From: Agrypnia vestita
Taxonomy: Eukaryota; Arthropoda; Insecta; Trichoptera; Phryganeidae
Direction of reading: 5' to 3'
NCBI GenBank assembly: GCA_016648135.1
Contig: JADDOH010023080.1
Coordinates: 186,001-250,000, forward strand
Length of the DNA: 64,000 nt
Below the pieces are notes generated by a model. It made no database searches. It was not told the DNA's origin and was given only the letters and a program-made list of their open reading frames with translations. Position 1 is the stretch's first letter. Every line of letters begins with the position of its first letter. Position numbers and translations under genes: made by a program. Below are positions 32,330 through 43,589 of this stretch, piece by piece.

Positions 32330-33035
32330 TAAAGGTTTAAAAAATTAGTTACGTAAGCATAATAAACCAGATCTTTTAATACGTTTAACGGGACAGTATT
32401 ATACACTCATATTAAATGATTGCCAGACGCTTTTCGCAGTTCATTTCTTCCGCCAGTGGCTTTGAAGCTCTTTATATCGAAGGTAGAAAGCCAAAAGGGC
32501 GTTAGTGATTATTTAGAACTTTACAGAAGAGCAAAATAATGTTTTGTTAATCTAATTTTATCAAAAATTATTTTATTATTAACAAAATCAGATTGACAGA
32601 ACTTTCTTTTGCTCTCTTGCGAAATTCGATACAATCACTGACGCCTTTTTAGCTTTCTGCTCACGATATAACCATGTCATTTACGTTATAGTAAAAAAAT
32701 CTGAATTTCATAACGCATAAAAGAACATCGTCGCTGCTTAAAAAATAACAATTTCTCCGAATTTGCCAATCATATAATTAATACCAATCATTCTTTCGAT
32801 AGTCACAAATTAAAATTACTCCACTCGGTTCCTCATAGAGGATGGATAATGAATAGTTTGGAAACCGTTGAAATCCTAAAAAATTTAAATTCTGGAAACA
32901 CATTAATAAATAATATCACGTTTCAGTCCACTTCACCACTCCTAGAGCTGTTCGGCGAAAAAATACCCTTCCCCGCCGCGCCCCCCTGACCTACCCAATT
33001 AGATTGATAAATTTTGTATTTAAGTTAGTTATTAT
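32330..33035. other. No gene recognised
   Basis: AT-rich. It contains a possible small inverted pair: gctttttgttaatctaattttatc-type words at about 32540-32555 against the complement at about 32580-32600 (gttttgttaatctaatttta / ttaacaaaatcagattgac). Confidence 0.35.
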
Positions 33036-33085
33036 CTATACCCGATGATGAGAGGGACTGCTCCTCTCGAAACTATAGTTGTAAT
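33036..33085 (+). repeat. CGATGAT-hairpin-GAAAC motif
   Basis: The + strand reads cccgatgatgagagggactg then ctcctctcgaaactatagtt: a 6-bp perfect stem (gagagg/cctctc) enclosed by CGATGAT and CGAAAC, followed by actatagt, which is self-complementary. The second base of the CTGANGA box is C. Confidence 0.45.
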
Positions 33086-33229
33086 TTAATAGCTCATATT
33101 GTGTGTATGTGTATTACAAAGTAAAGTAAAACATATTTTAAATTCATATACTTTATTCGGGCTCCTATTTAAAAATATTATCTCATATCTTATATTTTAT
33201 CGTTTTACTTACACATTTTTTTTTACCTG

Positions 33230-33620
33230 TATTACCATTATTATTTATTATTATCTGCCAAAATCCCCCGAACTCAAATGTCATAATATTCGAGTCTGGC
33301 GGTCGCTGGCTCCTACTACCGTACACAGACCTAAATATGGCTAAGAAGAGCCTGGACTGCAGGCGGACTATGGAGCCGCCTCGGCTGAACGCGGTCAGAC
33401 GCAGCGCGGACCGCAGACTGCAAACAGAATTTGCATATAATCGGTGGGACGTGCTCCTCCATCCGCGCGTGGCACCGGGCTGCGTGATGCGCGCGTCATG
33501 CCATTGTTGACGACAAGATGTCGTGTCGACAAGATTATATTCAATAATACGATCCGCCGGCGCGTGTCCGGCGTGGCCCTGCCTGCATTCAGCCTCGAAA
33601 CGCACTTTATTGAGAAATCA
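33230..33620. repeat. Dispersed repeat (ccgaactcaaatgtcat family), copy 2, and GC-rich patch
   Basis: 33230-33320 repeats 27530-27640. The adjoining 33350-33600 is GC- and CpG-rich, with an octamer-like atttgcatat at about 33430; open frames on both strands are compositional. No protein similarity was recognised. Confidence 0.45.
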
Positions 33621-33639
33621 CTTTTCAAATACTAGTGTA

Positions 33640-33720
33640 GGACCAAACAATTTTTGTGTAAAGCGCTCCCGAGGCGAAAAGATGCGCTATATAAATGATC
33701 AATTATTATTATTATTATAA
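33640..33720 (+). repeat. 3' tail of an L2/CR1-like element or partner SINE
   Basis: taaagcgctcccgaggcgaa, then agatgcgctatataaatgat, then (att)n. The core gcgctataYaaat plus att-repeats is the same as at the 3' end of the coding stub 62320-62930 and at 41150-41200. This hairpin-like tail is typical of L2-clade LINEs and the SINEs that use them. Confidence 0.65.
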
Positions 33721-33900
33721 CTTGTAACCCGTCAAAAATGACGGTACTTTTACATGCCGGCGCCCAAAGAATAAGTATTTACTTATTCATAGCCGACACC
33801 CACGAAATAGTAATAACGACTTTTATCACTTTTTTTATATTTCCCCGGCAGTTAATGACACCTACAATTTTAAACCCTGGCTAATGTACGTGCGTAAAAC
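33720..33900 (+). repeat. Dispersed repeat (cccgtcaaaaatgacggta family), copy 1
   Basis: gtaacccgtcaaaaatgacg, gtacttttacatgccgg, gaataagtatttacttattc and atagccgacacccacgaaat recur at 40108-40215 and 41044-41125; the first segment also occurs inverted at 53626-53652. Each starts at the same point, which suggests a fixed element end. Confidence 0.65.
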
Positions 33901-33955
33901 TAACGCGACAGCATAATTCATATTATAAATAAAATAGACATCAAAATAAAATGAG

Positions 33956-34040
33956 AAAAAAAAATCCGATACCAGGAATCGAACCCGAGTCCCCTTGGTG
34001 GGAGACGGATATCCTACCACCACAGCAGGCAGGAGATGCC
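33956..34040 (-). ncRNA. tRNA-derived (SINE-like) Pol III unit
   Basis: On the minus strand an A-box-like tggtggtaggat (34022-34011) is followed 26 nt later by a perfect B box ggttcgattcc (33985-33975) and then by a run of nine T (33964-33956), a Pol III terminator. The T arm folds, but the 5' flank cannot pair with the 3' acceptor strand (tatcgga), so it is not an intact tRNA. Most likely a tRNA-derived SINE head or a tRNA pseudogene. Confidence 0.6.
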
Positions 34041-34239
34041 ATCGACTGCGGATAAAATGTTTATAAGCACTCAGTGTACCTAAAGAAAATATATTTTAGA
34101 AAATATAGTGTGCGCTGTATTTTTTTTACAAACGGTTCGCGTCTTTCCTAAGTTCTATATGTAGTCTATTTTTAAGGGTCCCGCACATACGATGATGGCA
34201 ACTTGGACGGCGATGGACGGACTGAGAACGAAATTATTA

Positions 34240-34382
34240 CAGTTGCCGGCAAACTTCTTGAAATTCTTTGGCGTAGTGGGAGAATGCGCAGAAGACGAAA
34301 TTTGGGTCTCTTTGGTGGAAAGGTAGATGCGCAAACTTCCCCCCACTACGCCGTAGAATTTCAAGATGTTTGCCGGCTACTG
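34240..34382. mobile_element. CAGT-ended MITE, 143 bp, copy 2
   Basis: Same length and about 90 per cent the same sequence as copy 1 (30256-30398). It starts CAGTTGCCGGCAAACTTCTT after TA (34238-34239) and ends TTTGCCGGCTACTG before TA (34383-34384). Confidence 0.88.
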
Positions 34383-34589
34383 TATAATTGGAATTATGTA
34401 TTGAGCTGGCCCGAACACTGATGTTGATATTCTTGCAGATATCCTGTCATCATTTAAAAAGTCACACCTACACATCATCCATTTTCCTGACAAAAGTCTG
34501 AACCAATGAAACACAAAATTCAACTCTTTATTTACTTCTTCGAGTGCATGATCACATTACATTGATATTCGAAATATGTCGACGGTCCC

Positions 34590-35115
34590 TACGCATACTG
34601 TCGAATCCGCAAAAAAACTTTTTTGTTTCGCTATATTTTTCATATTCGATATAAGTTACTGTAATGATAGTCCAACTTTTACAAAAAAATTAGTCATAAA
34701 TATTGAAAAAAAATGCAAACTTTGATGTTGCATGACCTAATTATCAATAGTCATGGAGTTACGCAATAAAAAAGTTCGCGTTTTTTTCAATATTTCTGAA
34801 TTATTTTTTACAAAACGTTGAACTATTATTACAGTAACTTATATCGATTACGAAAATTTCTTTCGTTTCAATACAAGCTAAGTAAAATTGTGAAAAATTA
34901 TTTTATTTGACTTGTGTATTAAAGGGAATGAATTTTTCATATTCGATATATTAAGTTACTGTAATGATACTTTAACGCTTTACAAAAAAAAGTCAGAAAT
35001 ATTACTCCATAAATATTGATATTAGTTCACGGCTGCTTGCACATTTTCGACTCACAATCAAAGCAGGAATATAGTCCTGCGAGATTATTAATGTTTTCCA
35101 AACAACCCTGTATAT
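34590..35115. repeat. Dispersed repeat (cgatataagttactgtaatgata family)
   Basis: The words attcgatataagttactgta, atgatagtcc, gcaaactttgatgtt and, at the end, caggaatatagtcctgcgag occur here (twice for the first) and at 37685-37850, 49935-50170, 55780-56100 and 60700-60900. No inverted ends or coding sequence; family unidentified. Confidence 0.6.
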
Positions 35116-35139
35116 TATTAAATTATTATTATGCGTGTT

Positions 35140-35275
35140 TTTAGAGCAGGCTGAAGACACTTGTAATAGTGTGAGTTTTAAATAAGTACCGTATTATTAT
35201 GTATGTTTTTTGTACCCAGTATTCTGTCAGTGTCTCGTTAAAAATAAAATAAATAAAAATAAAGCGAATAATATT
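35140..35275 (-). repeat. 3' tail repeat (gtattctgtcagtgtctcg family), copy 1
   Basis: Shares agcaggctgaagacacttgt, gtacccagtattctg and tgtctcgttaaaaataaa with 45150-45290 (complement strand) and, less well, with 59910-60010. The A-rich end (aaataaaataaataaaaat) suggests a retroposed 3' end, so a LINE tail or SINE. Confidence 0.5.
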
Positions 35276-35519
35276 TTTATACGTATGTTTTGAGAACACA
35301 ATTACTGGATTTTGTCCGCAGAGGTATAGAAATCTCACAGACAGGTATCACTACTGTCTTCGAAATCTATGTATACTTTTTCATAAAAATAACTACAGAT
35401 GTCGTCGGCATCGTCCCTTCAAATGTACGAAAGGTTTTCATATTCGAAACATGTATGCAACTTTCAAAAATTTGATAATAGACATGTGAATGCTCTTGCT
35501 ATGGCATTGGTGAACGTCG

Positions 35520-35645
35520 CTTTGTGCAGAGTGATCACATAAGCCAGCTCATACAGGTCTCAAGCCCTGGGCCATTTTACCAAAAAACATCCATACACGT
35601 TTCCCATACAAATGGCTTTGTGTCTGTGAAACTTGTATAATTTAT
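35520..35645. repeat. Dispersed repeat (gtgatcacttaagcc family)
   Basis: gtgatcacataagccagctc, caagccctgggcca, gtttcccatacaaatggctt and ttgtataatttatcttaatt match the complement of 12165-12290, and parts of 40550-40680, 46190-46400 and 52680-52760. Confidence 0.5.
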
Positions 35646-35679
35646 CTTAATTAAAAATAAAGCGACCCAAGCGCGCGCG

Positions 35680-35850
35680 AAGATGAGGGCGGTGCGCACG
35701 GGAGGTAAGCGTGGAGGTATGGAGCGCGCACGAGGCGTGTGGAGTACGGAGCCACGACTAGCATCACAATCCCCCGCTGATTTATGGCGCTGGGGCACGC
35801 GCGCCACCAGCTTTCGGTGGCCGTGGCCCTCATTCCTCATTCCTCACTCA
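35680..35850. other. GC-rich patch, unidentified
   Basis: Clearly more GC- and CpG-rich than its flanks. Open frames on both strands (35577-35840 minus, 35683-35904 plus) follow from composition; no protein family was recognised. Confidence 0.3.
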
Positions 35851-35939
35851 TCCGCCATCGGCAGGAAAACGCTCACCAGTGACGTGTATTTCGACGGCAA
35901 TTAAATTTAAAAAAAATTGAAATATTTAAATTTTGTTGT

Positions 35940-35990
35940 TAAAATTCTAAATGTTTCGAGAGAAAGGCTCCCTTCTTCTGGACAATATAT
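35940..35990 (-). repeat. CAGAAGA-hairpin-GAAAC motif
   Basis: Minus strand: ccagaagaagggagcctttc then tctcgaaacatttag. Stem gggag/ctctc (one G-T pair) between CAGAAGA plus A and GAAAC, the same architecture as at 28905 with a mutated first box. Confidence 0.4.
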
Positions 35991-36446
35991 GTACTAAAAG
36001 TAATGTTCAAGTATAGACAAATTAGTTATGGTGGGAAGGGGTTAGAATGGGCGTGGTTGTAAATTACGTAGGTACAAAATTTATTTGATTATGTATGTAT
36101 TATGTATGTTACTTAAATTTTTATTAATACTTTGCCTAGTTTATAATATTTCTACAAAATAAAAAAATTGAAAACCACTAGTATTGCTGTGTAAAATTTT
36201 AAAACCGGTATTTAAATCGAATGAGTGATTACATTCTATTAGATGGTTGGAAAATTCAAAATAATTATTATTGTTAAAGCATCTCAAATGCTTGTTGACC
36301 CCAATTTCAACATATCTTAACGTTTTTCCTGTGTAAAAATTAGTCACAATTTCATTGATAAATGGCCGAATTTTTATTATTCATTCAAAATGGTGTCACA
36401 AAGAGGATTTTAAAAATTTGAATAAAAAAAAACAACTTTGTATAAA

Positions 36447-36769
36447 TCACAAGAGGGGTACAAAAGCAAAGGCAGCAATGTACCACTGAGATAAATACAA
36501 AATACTTGTCACTACTCAAGGAAACAGCGTGTACAAATAAATATTTACCTTTGAAATGCTGACATTGTTGTGTTTGCTGCCAAATAGTGGACACTGCTGC
36601 TTTTGCTATTTACATAATTGGATATTACTGTCCTTGCTATGATACTTCAGTCTAAAATTTGCATCAACTCTCACTTCAGTATGAAGCGGCCATTTTGTCA
36701 CGTGACACACCCTTGGAGGTTGATTGGTTGAAGTGGATATTGCTGTCTTTGCTTTTATACCTTTCACAT
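36447..36769. mobile_element. TATA-ended MITE family, copy 2
   Basis: Left cacaagaggggtacaaaagc, right the complement of atgtgaaaggtataaaagca. The interior gcatcaactctcacttcag, tatgaagcggccat and gattggttgaagtggatatt match copy 1 at 9122-9566. Confidence 0.7.
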
Positions 36770-37339
36770 ATTCGATAGGAGGTACAGTACCCAGTCAGGA
36801 CGATACACCTACGATAACTGTTCCATAAATTATATATGTAAAGAAATCAATTGTCCGGTAGAGGCGTTCATGATGTGGGTGGACAGGAAGATATATTAAT
36901 TACCAGTAATACCTACAGCTTATTAGCTGTCTTTTTCATAGGCGAATTTGACATTCGTAGGACTATTCAGAATTATATTTAGGTAAAACGGCGCACATTT
37001 TAAATATTAGAATAAAAGCACAACTAAGATGCCTCGGTAATAATGATTTCTCAGAATTCGCAAGCCATTTTTAGAAACAGTACGCATATTTAAAAAAAAT
37101 GGCATTGAAAGTTAGCTTAAAAATAAGAGACCTTTAGGTTAGATAATTTAGAAATTTTAGATAACAAAAAGTCCCTAACTAACTCACAGATAGAAGAATC
37201 GGAGCTGCGACCGGCGATCTTCGTTCACCGTATAGTGCGGTGATAAGAAAATCCGAGTTTAGTGTCACGAAAAAACTGACTGTTTTCAAATCTGTGTACA
37301 GGCCCACCCCGGTATTTGGCCATCATCAAATTTGAATTC

Positions 37340-37630
37340 TAAAGGAGAGAGTGAGAGCAAGGATGCAGGCCGCCGAGATGAGTTTTCTAAGAGGGGTGGG
37401 TAGCGGGAGTCACGCTGATGGACAGAATGAGAAGTGCCGACATAAGGCACACACCCGGCATGGCGCCCCTACTTCTACATATAGAAAAATTATAAATGAG
37501 GTGGCTTGGACGTGTGCTAAGAATGCCAGAGAAACGAATACCAAGAATCCTCTAGGAAACCCCGGAAGGAAGACGGTCAGTGGTTCACCCCAGATTAAGC
37601 TGGGAGAAGCAACAAAAAATGTGGACTGAT
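37340..37630 (+). mobile_element. RTE-like retrotransposon C-terminal stub, decayed
   Basis: The + strand begins RVRARMQAAEMSFLRGVGSG (the family's ..I.A.EM.FLR.V.G) and after a frameshift gives RWLGRVLRMPEKRIPRIL, a stop, ETPEGRRSVVHPRLSWEKQQ. W-GHV-RMPE-R-PK and GRRS-GRPR--W are the C-terminal words of RTE-type endonuclease-reverse transcriptases. Confidence 0.7.
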
Positions 37631-37684
37631 ACATTCCAATTGGAATTTTTTCAGGGTTTTAATCATTTTATTTAACTTGTATTG

Positions 37685-37850
37685 TTTAATTTTTCGTAAT
37701 CGATACGAGTTACTGTAATGATAATCCAACGCTTTACAACAAATATTATATTAACTATTTATTGATATTACGTCATGGCTGCTTGAAAATATTCGACTCA
37801 CAATCAAGGCAGGAATATAGTCCTGTGAGGTTATTAATGTTTTCCCTATG
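37685..37850. repeat. Dispersed repeat (cgatataagttactgtaatgata family)
   Basis: cgatacgagttactgtaatg, ccaacgctttacaa and caggaatatagtcctgtgag place this with 34590-35115. Confidence 0.5.
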
Positions 37851-37899
37851 TATGTAACATTTACTGCGCGTCAGTTCGTCAGCGCGTAACTGTACAGTA

Positions 37900-38230
37900 A
37901 GAAGTCGGACTGTAAGATTAAGGTAACGTCGGAGATTTTCGATCGTCTGCACAGCCCTGGTGTCGAGATGGAATGTGGGGTACGGAAGACAGAGGACGGA
38001 GTGTCCACCGAATGAAAGATCCTCCACTGCGCGCGCGATGGACACTACGGACGAACGCTGAAATAGAAGCTGATTTACAGCGCGCGGTGTACAATAAAAA
38101 CAGCCTGTACGTTCTCAATCGGCGACCGTTTCCGCCGCGGCAGGAGCGCTGGCGCCACCTGGAGACACTAATAGAATCGATGCCGTCTGAATATTTATGT
38201 CCTTTCGGCAACACTTCGGTGTAATATTAC
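37900..38230 (+). other. GC-rich patch with an 83-codon open frame, unidentified
   Basis: The + frame 37973-38224 encodes, after a polar start, RARWTLRTNAEIEADLQRAV, YNKNSLYVLNRRPFPPRQER and WRHLETLIESMPSEYLCPFG. The composition (Glu/Arg/Leu, LQRAVYNKN, WRHLETLIESM) looks protein-like rather than random, but no family was recognised, no splice sites could be fixed, and the overlapping minus frames are also open. It could be a coding exon fragment, a 5' exon, or transposon-derived. Confidence 0.3.
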
Positions 38231-38334
38231 CGACAGTGAAAATATCGCTTTCGCGCGACCTGCCAGCCGAAGAACGGTAAGTCAATTGATTGACAAGTTG
38301 ATCAAATTGATTTGCGGCCGTATTTCGAAAATAG

Positions 38335-38400
38335 CAATATTGAGATCTTAAGATTGTTATCCCAACATTTAATAAACGAGATGTAGGTATACATATACGT
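38335..38400. repeat. Single decayed arm end of the large foldback family
   Basis: cggccgtatttcgaaaatag, gagatcttaag and ttatcccaacatttaataaa resemble the outer 60 bp of 31651-32329. Confidence 0.5.
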
Positions 38401-38750
38401 CGTTGTTCGGTGTACTCAAATAAGGAGATTAGTATATTTTCACGTATCTCTCTCAAATTAAATACCTTGATTTGCGGTGTCCGATGTCTGCAACGTCTTT
38501 AGAAAAGGGATTTCTCAGGCGCCTTTTTATCCAGGAAGTCTGGTCTGACAGAGCTTCAAACGGATTACCGAAGTACCTATCGCAAACGTAACCTCACAAT
38601 TGTCATGTTTCGACTAAAATTACACGAAATAAGTACTAATGCTGTATTTAAAGCTTATGGAAAAAAAAATCTTATGCACTTCTTAATTTCTTCTCCCACA
38701 TCGTCTGGTGTAAAATTATGGCAAAATTTTTATTGTCGCGTTGGACTCGT

Positions 38751-38862
38751 ATAATATAATGTATATATATATATTATATATATATATATTATATATATAT
38801 ATATAAAATATATATATATATAGTATAGATATATATATATACTTATATATTATATATAATAC
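38751..38862. repeat. (TA)n microsatellite, interrupted
   Basis: About 110 bp of alternating t and a with a few tt, aa, g and c interruptions. Confidence 0.9.
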
Positions 38863-39930
38863 TATTGACGTTTGACGGATAACCGTCATGTCTCGCATCG
38901 CATTGTCGCGTTGTCTCCCTCTCTCTTGCACTCAAACTCACACACCAAGTTACTCGCAATCCGAAGTATACTAGTGATGGTTAACTCGTTATTTTAACCA
39001 GTTCTTTTCGAGGGTTACTGGGAATTTGTATCTGACTGTACTGATGATTGATAACTCTGTACACGGCTGGAAGTATGGCGCGAACCTCGTACGCGTAAAT
39101 GCCAGCGCGACACCCTAGCGACATTGCTACCACCGCCTCTCCGTGGACCATAAAAAATATACTATGTATACTAGGCTTAGCAAAGACGCGAACCATTTCA
39201 AGTTCCGTTATTTTTTATGAGTGTACGGCTAGTGTCTTAGTAAATAAATGGCGCTTTACTAGAGGATTTTTTGGTTTACTTGAGGATTTAATCAAGCAAA
39301 AATAAATTCTTAAACTGCATTAAAAAAGCGTGGGACGTACTTTCGTTGTGCCCCAGACACCTCGCCTAAAAATGGGGTTTAGTTCATCTCTGTAAAATAT
39401 TATGCTCTGAGATTCAGATATACGATTGTTGCTAATAATTCTTCGTGCCATGTGCACCGTAATAAATTGTAAAATTAATAAATGTTTAAGTCGTTATTCA
39501 ACATAATTATCTTATGGTTTAAAAAGTAAATATATATTACTAAATATTTTGGTTTCTCGCTATAAGGTTTTCGCGTACACACACGCACATCACATATAAG
39601 TTCGACCGTTTAGCAATGCATTTATTTACATATATTTGTCATGAAAAACGGGATTTAAACAACAATACTATTTAGGTGTGTGATTCATACCAACACTCAA
39701 AAATAGTCTCGAGGACATAGACCTTCACGTTCGTGCAATGTTGCTATTTAAATATTTCTAACATCTATCTAACAAATGTCAATTCTTCTATCACTACATA
39801 TAGAAAGAAATATTGACATTTGACAAGATTGGCGCCAAAATTAATATGTATGTCCGAGTACGTCATATTTGACGAAATGATTAATGTCACATAAGAGATG
39901 CCCTGGCGAATATTTAAGACACATTTATAA
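38863..39930. other. No gene recognised
   Basis: No coding exon or shared repeat supported. Short stretches with moderate GC (38880-39130) have open frames on both strands without recognisable similarity. Confidence 0.35.
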
Positions 39931-39934
39931 CATT

Positions 39935-40110
39935 AAAGTATTTATTATTGCATAATTAAATCTTCATGTAAACAAAATGTATTTTTTACAATAGACGTTG
40001 TTTTTTAAATATTTCGCCCCAACCCGCGTCTCTTCATGTAAAAACGGCTTTTTGTAATAAAACGCGATTTATTTACAAGACAGTATACTTTATAAGAGTA
40101 CACTAACTGT
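39935..40110 (+). repeat. Dispersed repeat (tgcataattaaat family), copy 2
   Basis: Matches 28131-28310, as described there; followed immediately by a copy of the cccgtcaaaaatgacggta repeat. Confidence 0.6.
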
Positions 40111-40260
40111 AACCAGTCAAAAATGACGGTACTTTTACATGCAGGTTCTTAAAGAATAAGTATTTATCTATTTATAGCATACACCCATAAAATAGTAGAT
40201 AATGACGACTTTTATCAAAATATTTGAATTTTTTCATATTTTAAAGGTACTAATTTATGT
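40108..40260 (+). repeat. Dispersed repeat (cccgtcaaaaatgacggta family), copy 2
   Basis: gtaaccagtcaaaaatgacg, gtacttttacatgcagg and gaataagtatttatctattt match 33720-33900. Confidence 0.6.
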
Positions 40261-40269
40261 GGCGTAGGT

Positions 40270-41035
40270 ATACTGGCGAATGTGCTGGGCGAAACATGAA
40301 ATGGTTCACATCTTTGCTATGTCAGTAGCAATATCGCTATAAATAAAGAAAATGTAAATAAAAAAGTGAACTATCGGGGCAAAGGGGGGAAATTTTGGAT
40401 AGTAGCCGTGCAGCCCAGCTCAGCGTTGCAACGCCTGATTTCACGGTTGCCTTTAGCGTTAAAAAACGCCAACCTGGCGGCGAATGAATAAGACCGATAT
40501 CTTTCACATAAAACGGTCCTAGTGTAAGCAGTGGGTCTTCCTCATTGTGTAAAGTGATCACTTAAGCCGAGCGTGTGATAGATCGTGAGCCCTATGGACA
40601 TCCAAAGACTTCCATGCCTACTTTCCCATATGAATAGCTTCGTGACACATGTGTAATATATTTTATGTCTGCGTTGAGTTAGCGGAAATGTTTGATTTAA
40701 TAGAATGTCCTTTGGAGGTGCTCGAGCGTCGATCGTGAACGCGGCTTCACTTAAACCAGGTTCAGAGACACGGCTTATTTCCGTCCTCCTGTAACTTGGT
40801 TAATGCCCCCTTCCAAATATAGCCCCGAGTTGAAAGGTGAACGGTGACTAAATCGAGCATTCACGGAGAAAGGGAAACACCACCGCCGCGTCCAATCTTC
40901 GCACGCGTTATTTGGTAATAAGCTTTTTAATGTGTAACCGAGCCGCTTTCGCGATAAGTCGGCGCGGTAAGAAAGGGAATATTGAGATGGGGTCACTGAA
41001 TCTCTGGGCAACGTCTACTGCTCTCGAAATTATGA
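40270..41035. other. No gene recognised; one dispersed repeat fragment
   Basis: 40550-40680 belongs to the gtgatcacttaagcc repeat family. The rest has moderate GC and short open frames (40337-40561 and 40775-41011, both minus) with no recognisable product. Confidence 0.35.
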
Positions 41036-41043
41036 AGAAACTA

Positions 41044-41235
41044 GCTGTAACCCGTCAAAAATGACGTTACCTTTGCATGCCGGTTAAAGAATAAGTATTT
41101 ACTTATTTATAGCCGACTTAGTACTTTTTCCACCTGACGGCAGTAATTATTTGGATAATTTATATAGCGCCGTTTTTGCGAATACTCACCTCAAGGGCGT
41201 TTTAAAGATACTATTTTAAATCCTAGCGATTTGCT
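41044..41235 (+). repeat. Dispersed repeat (cccgtcaaaaatgacggta family), copy 3, with an embedded L2-like tail
   Basis: gtaacccgtcaaaaatgacg and gaataagtatttacttattt match 33720. At 41150-41205 the complement reads cgcccttgaggtgagtattc, then cggcgctatataaattatcc, the same tail as at 62325-62395, in minus orientation. Confidence 0.6.
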
Positions 41236-41689
41236 GGGCGGAACATGATATGGTTCGCGTCTTTGCTTCGTCCTATATGAAACTGTATTTTTACGTGTAA
41301 CGCAGGTTCGGCGGTAGCAACATCGCTATAGTTGCCGCTTTCGGGTTTGCTGGCCCGGGGTTTAAGTCCCAACTCCAGCTGTTTAATTTGGTTTTTATTA
41401 TTGACGTGAATTCGAACGAAATTACGGACGTTACACGAAATTAAAGACAAACAGATAGACGGACAGGCAAGACGATTTGCACTCCTGAATGCACTTCCAA
41501 TAATGGTGGATGTTGCAGATGCGCCATCTACTGTAATGGTTCTCTCATATTAAACAAATAATACAAGGTTTTACAGGCGGACATTTCAAGCTAATGACAT
41601 TTTTTCAGATGCAGCTGAACGCGGTCAAACATCGACAATAACATGAAATACATAAATATGTACGGGAAATCATTCATCAGCTTTTGAAT

Positions 41690-42030
41690 TGAGCATCTTT
41701 ATGATTGGTACTCAATTCAAGATGGTCGACAATACATTACATAACTGGAACATTAATTTCGAGTGAATAAATTTTTGACAATTATGCAACAACCATAAAC
41801 AGTATATGAAATACACACATTTTGCTGTCTTTGACGGCCAACTTCTGGTGCGCACGGATGCGCGCGCACTTCGTTGCGTACTAAAATTTCACTGTAACAA
41901 TTAACTTCATGGTCTCGCATTTTCGCTACACGCTGCGCGCGCGCAATTTCCGTTACAGTATTTTTTTTAACCTTAAATGCGCCAAAAGAAGTATAACTTC
42001 AAAAAAATAAGTAAGGTTTGGTTCACATTT
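41690..42030 (+). repeat. Dispersed repeat, copy 2 of the family at 26404
   Basis: gtcgacaatacattacataa, ctggaacattaatttcgagt, gaataaatttttgaca, gatgcgcgcgcacttcgttg and atgcgccaaaagaagtataa follow the order of 26510-26690. About 60 bp more is present here between the third and fourth segments. Confidence 0.6.
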
Positions 42031-42039
42031 CTTTTATTT

Positions 42040-42560
42040 TGCCCGCACCGTATCACTGAAGACTTGCACCGTAAATACAGACCGAAATGAAAGATCAACA
42101 CAGGCTCCGCCCCACGATCGAAAGTGACGGCCGTTTAATCGGACACACCGTCCGGACGTTTCGCTCGTTCATCCGCAGTTTTGAGAATTTGCCAAGCACA
42201 GTAATTTTACAACAAAATGACAATTTTGCAGCCAAGTAGCAACAAAAAAGAAACAAAAGGGCAGTACTTGACCTATCGGCTGGATCGACGGCTGGGTGCA
42301 GATCCAGACATTGGAATTTTCAGCGCGTCGTTTCTTTTTGCACTTTCTCCTTTGCGACCACAACTCGCCACCACCACCGTCCATTCGAGTTTCTACCACG
42401 GCTGAAACAAGAATAATTTCCTGGCGTTTTAGTCTCAATTGCGGAACTGATTAAAATTTCACAAATCGGCGTGCGACCGCCGCCGCGCACGCTACTTCGA
42501 CGCGGCAGTGACGCTGCGCGCGAGGTTATCTCGACACGCCGCGCTATCTAGAGCCCGACT
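42040..42560. other. Moderately GC-rich stretch, unidentified
   Basis: Contains a CpG-rich core at about 42465-42550. Short open frames on both strands; no similarity recognised. Confidence 0.3.
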
Positions 42561-42921
42561 GAATGAGAACACTTTTGTTACAGATTTAGTTGGCGACATT
42601 GGTCCATAATATGCAATCCGAGTCGGCGAATTGTCATAAAATCCTGAAATTATCTGACGTTTTACGTAAGTCGGAAATATGCAAACTTTAATGTCGCTTA
42701 TCTCCGAAACTATTGCTATTAAGGACATTGATGTTTGAATTGAAAAAATGGCTTTTAAAAATTTGAATCTACAAAAACCTAATACGTCCATATTTAATTC
42801 ATGATTGCCTATTTTTTTGCATTGTAGTGACATTTTTTATTTACGAAGATATACGAAGTGTTTTTCAGGTTGGATTTTTCTATGGATGTCTAAATGTACG
42901 AAAAACGGTATAGGTTATTTC

Positions 42922-43075
42922 AGAAAGACAATCGAATTAGTATACGTAAACCGTGCGTACCAATTGCATTGTTTCGTTGGCTTAGTGTTTATGGCTGTAA
43001 ACACCAACACTACGAAACAACGTGCCTCGTACGCACGGCTTACATATACTACGAGTTATTCGATTGTCATTCTTA
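42922..43075. repeat. Foldback repeat of about 155 bp
   Basis: The left half (agacaatcgaattagtatac, aaccgtgcgtac, attgtttcgttgg, tagtgttta) is mirrored by the right half (taaacaccaacact, acgaaacaacgtgc, gtacgcacggctt, attcgattgtcatt). The right half also occurs at 26410-26490 as the head of another repeat. Confidence 0.65.
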
Positions 43076-43589
43076 AATGAAAAGAACTCTACTTATTTTG
43101 TTCTATATGGGCTGGATGTATTCTATCAATTATGAGTGACATTACTAAATGCCAGCTTTTTATTATATGTGATTGGATTTATTCTATAAAATTTTAATTT
43201 TACATTTAAGCATAAATATTAAATAAATATTGGTTTGTTTAATCAGTTGTCATTTCTGTTTTAAATTTTCTCTTGTATAAAAAAAGACTTATATTTAATA
43301 TTTAAGAATGATAAAATAAATTGTCGACGATTTTGAGTTAATAAAACGGTGGTGGAAGGCCACAATACGGGGTGTGGGTTAGAAAAAAAATAAATTTACA
43401 AAATACTATAGCACTTAGAGCTTGGTTTTCAGCACATAAAGATATCGTGGTGAGCTGTCCAAACTCATATATAACTCATGTTTTAAATTTTGTGAGATGG
43501 ACGCTTTCTGCGCAACTCTAATGAGGCAGGAATCTACCTCTACGGTAACGTGGATTCTTGGTAAAGTGGGCAGAAAAACATTTAAATTA

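Noticed and set aside
33956..34040. Intact tRNA gene
   Set aside because: The B box and T arm are good, but the 5' flank does not pair with the 3' acceptor strand and the anticodon arm is not convincing.
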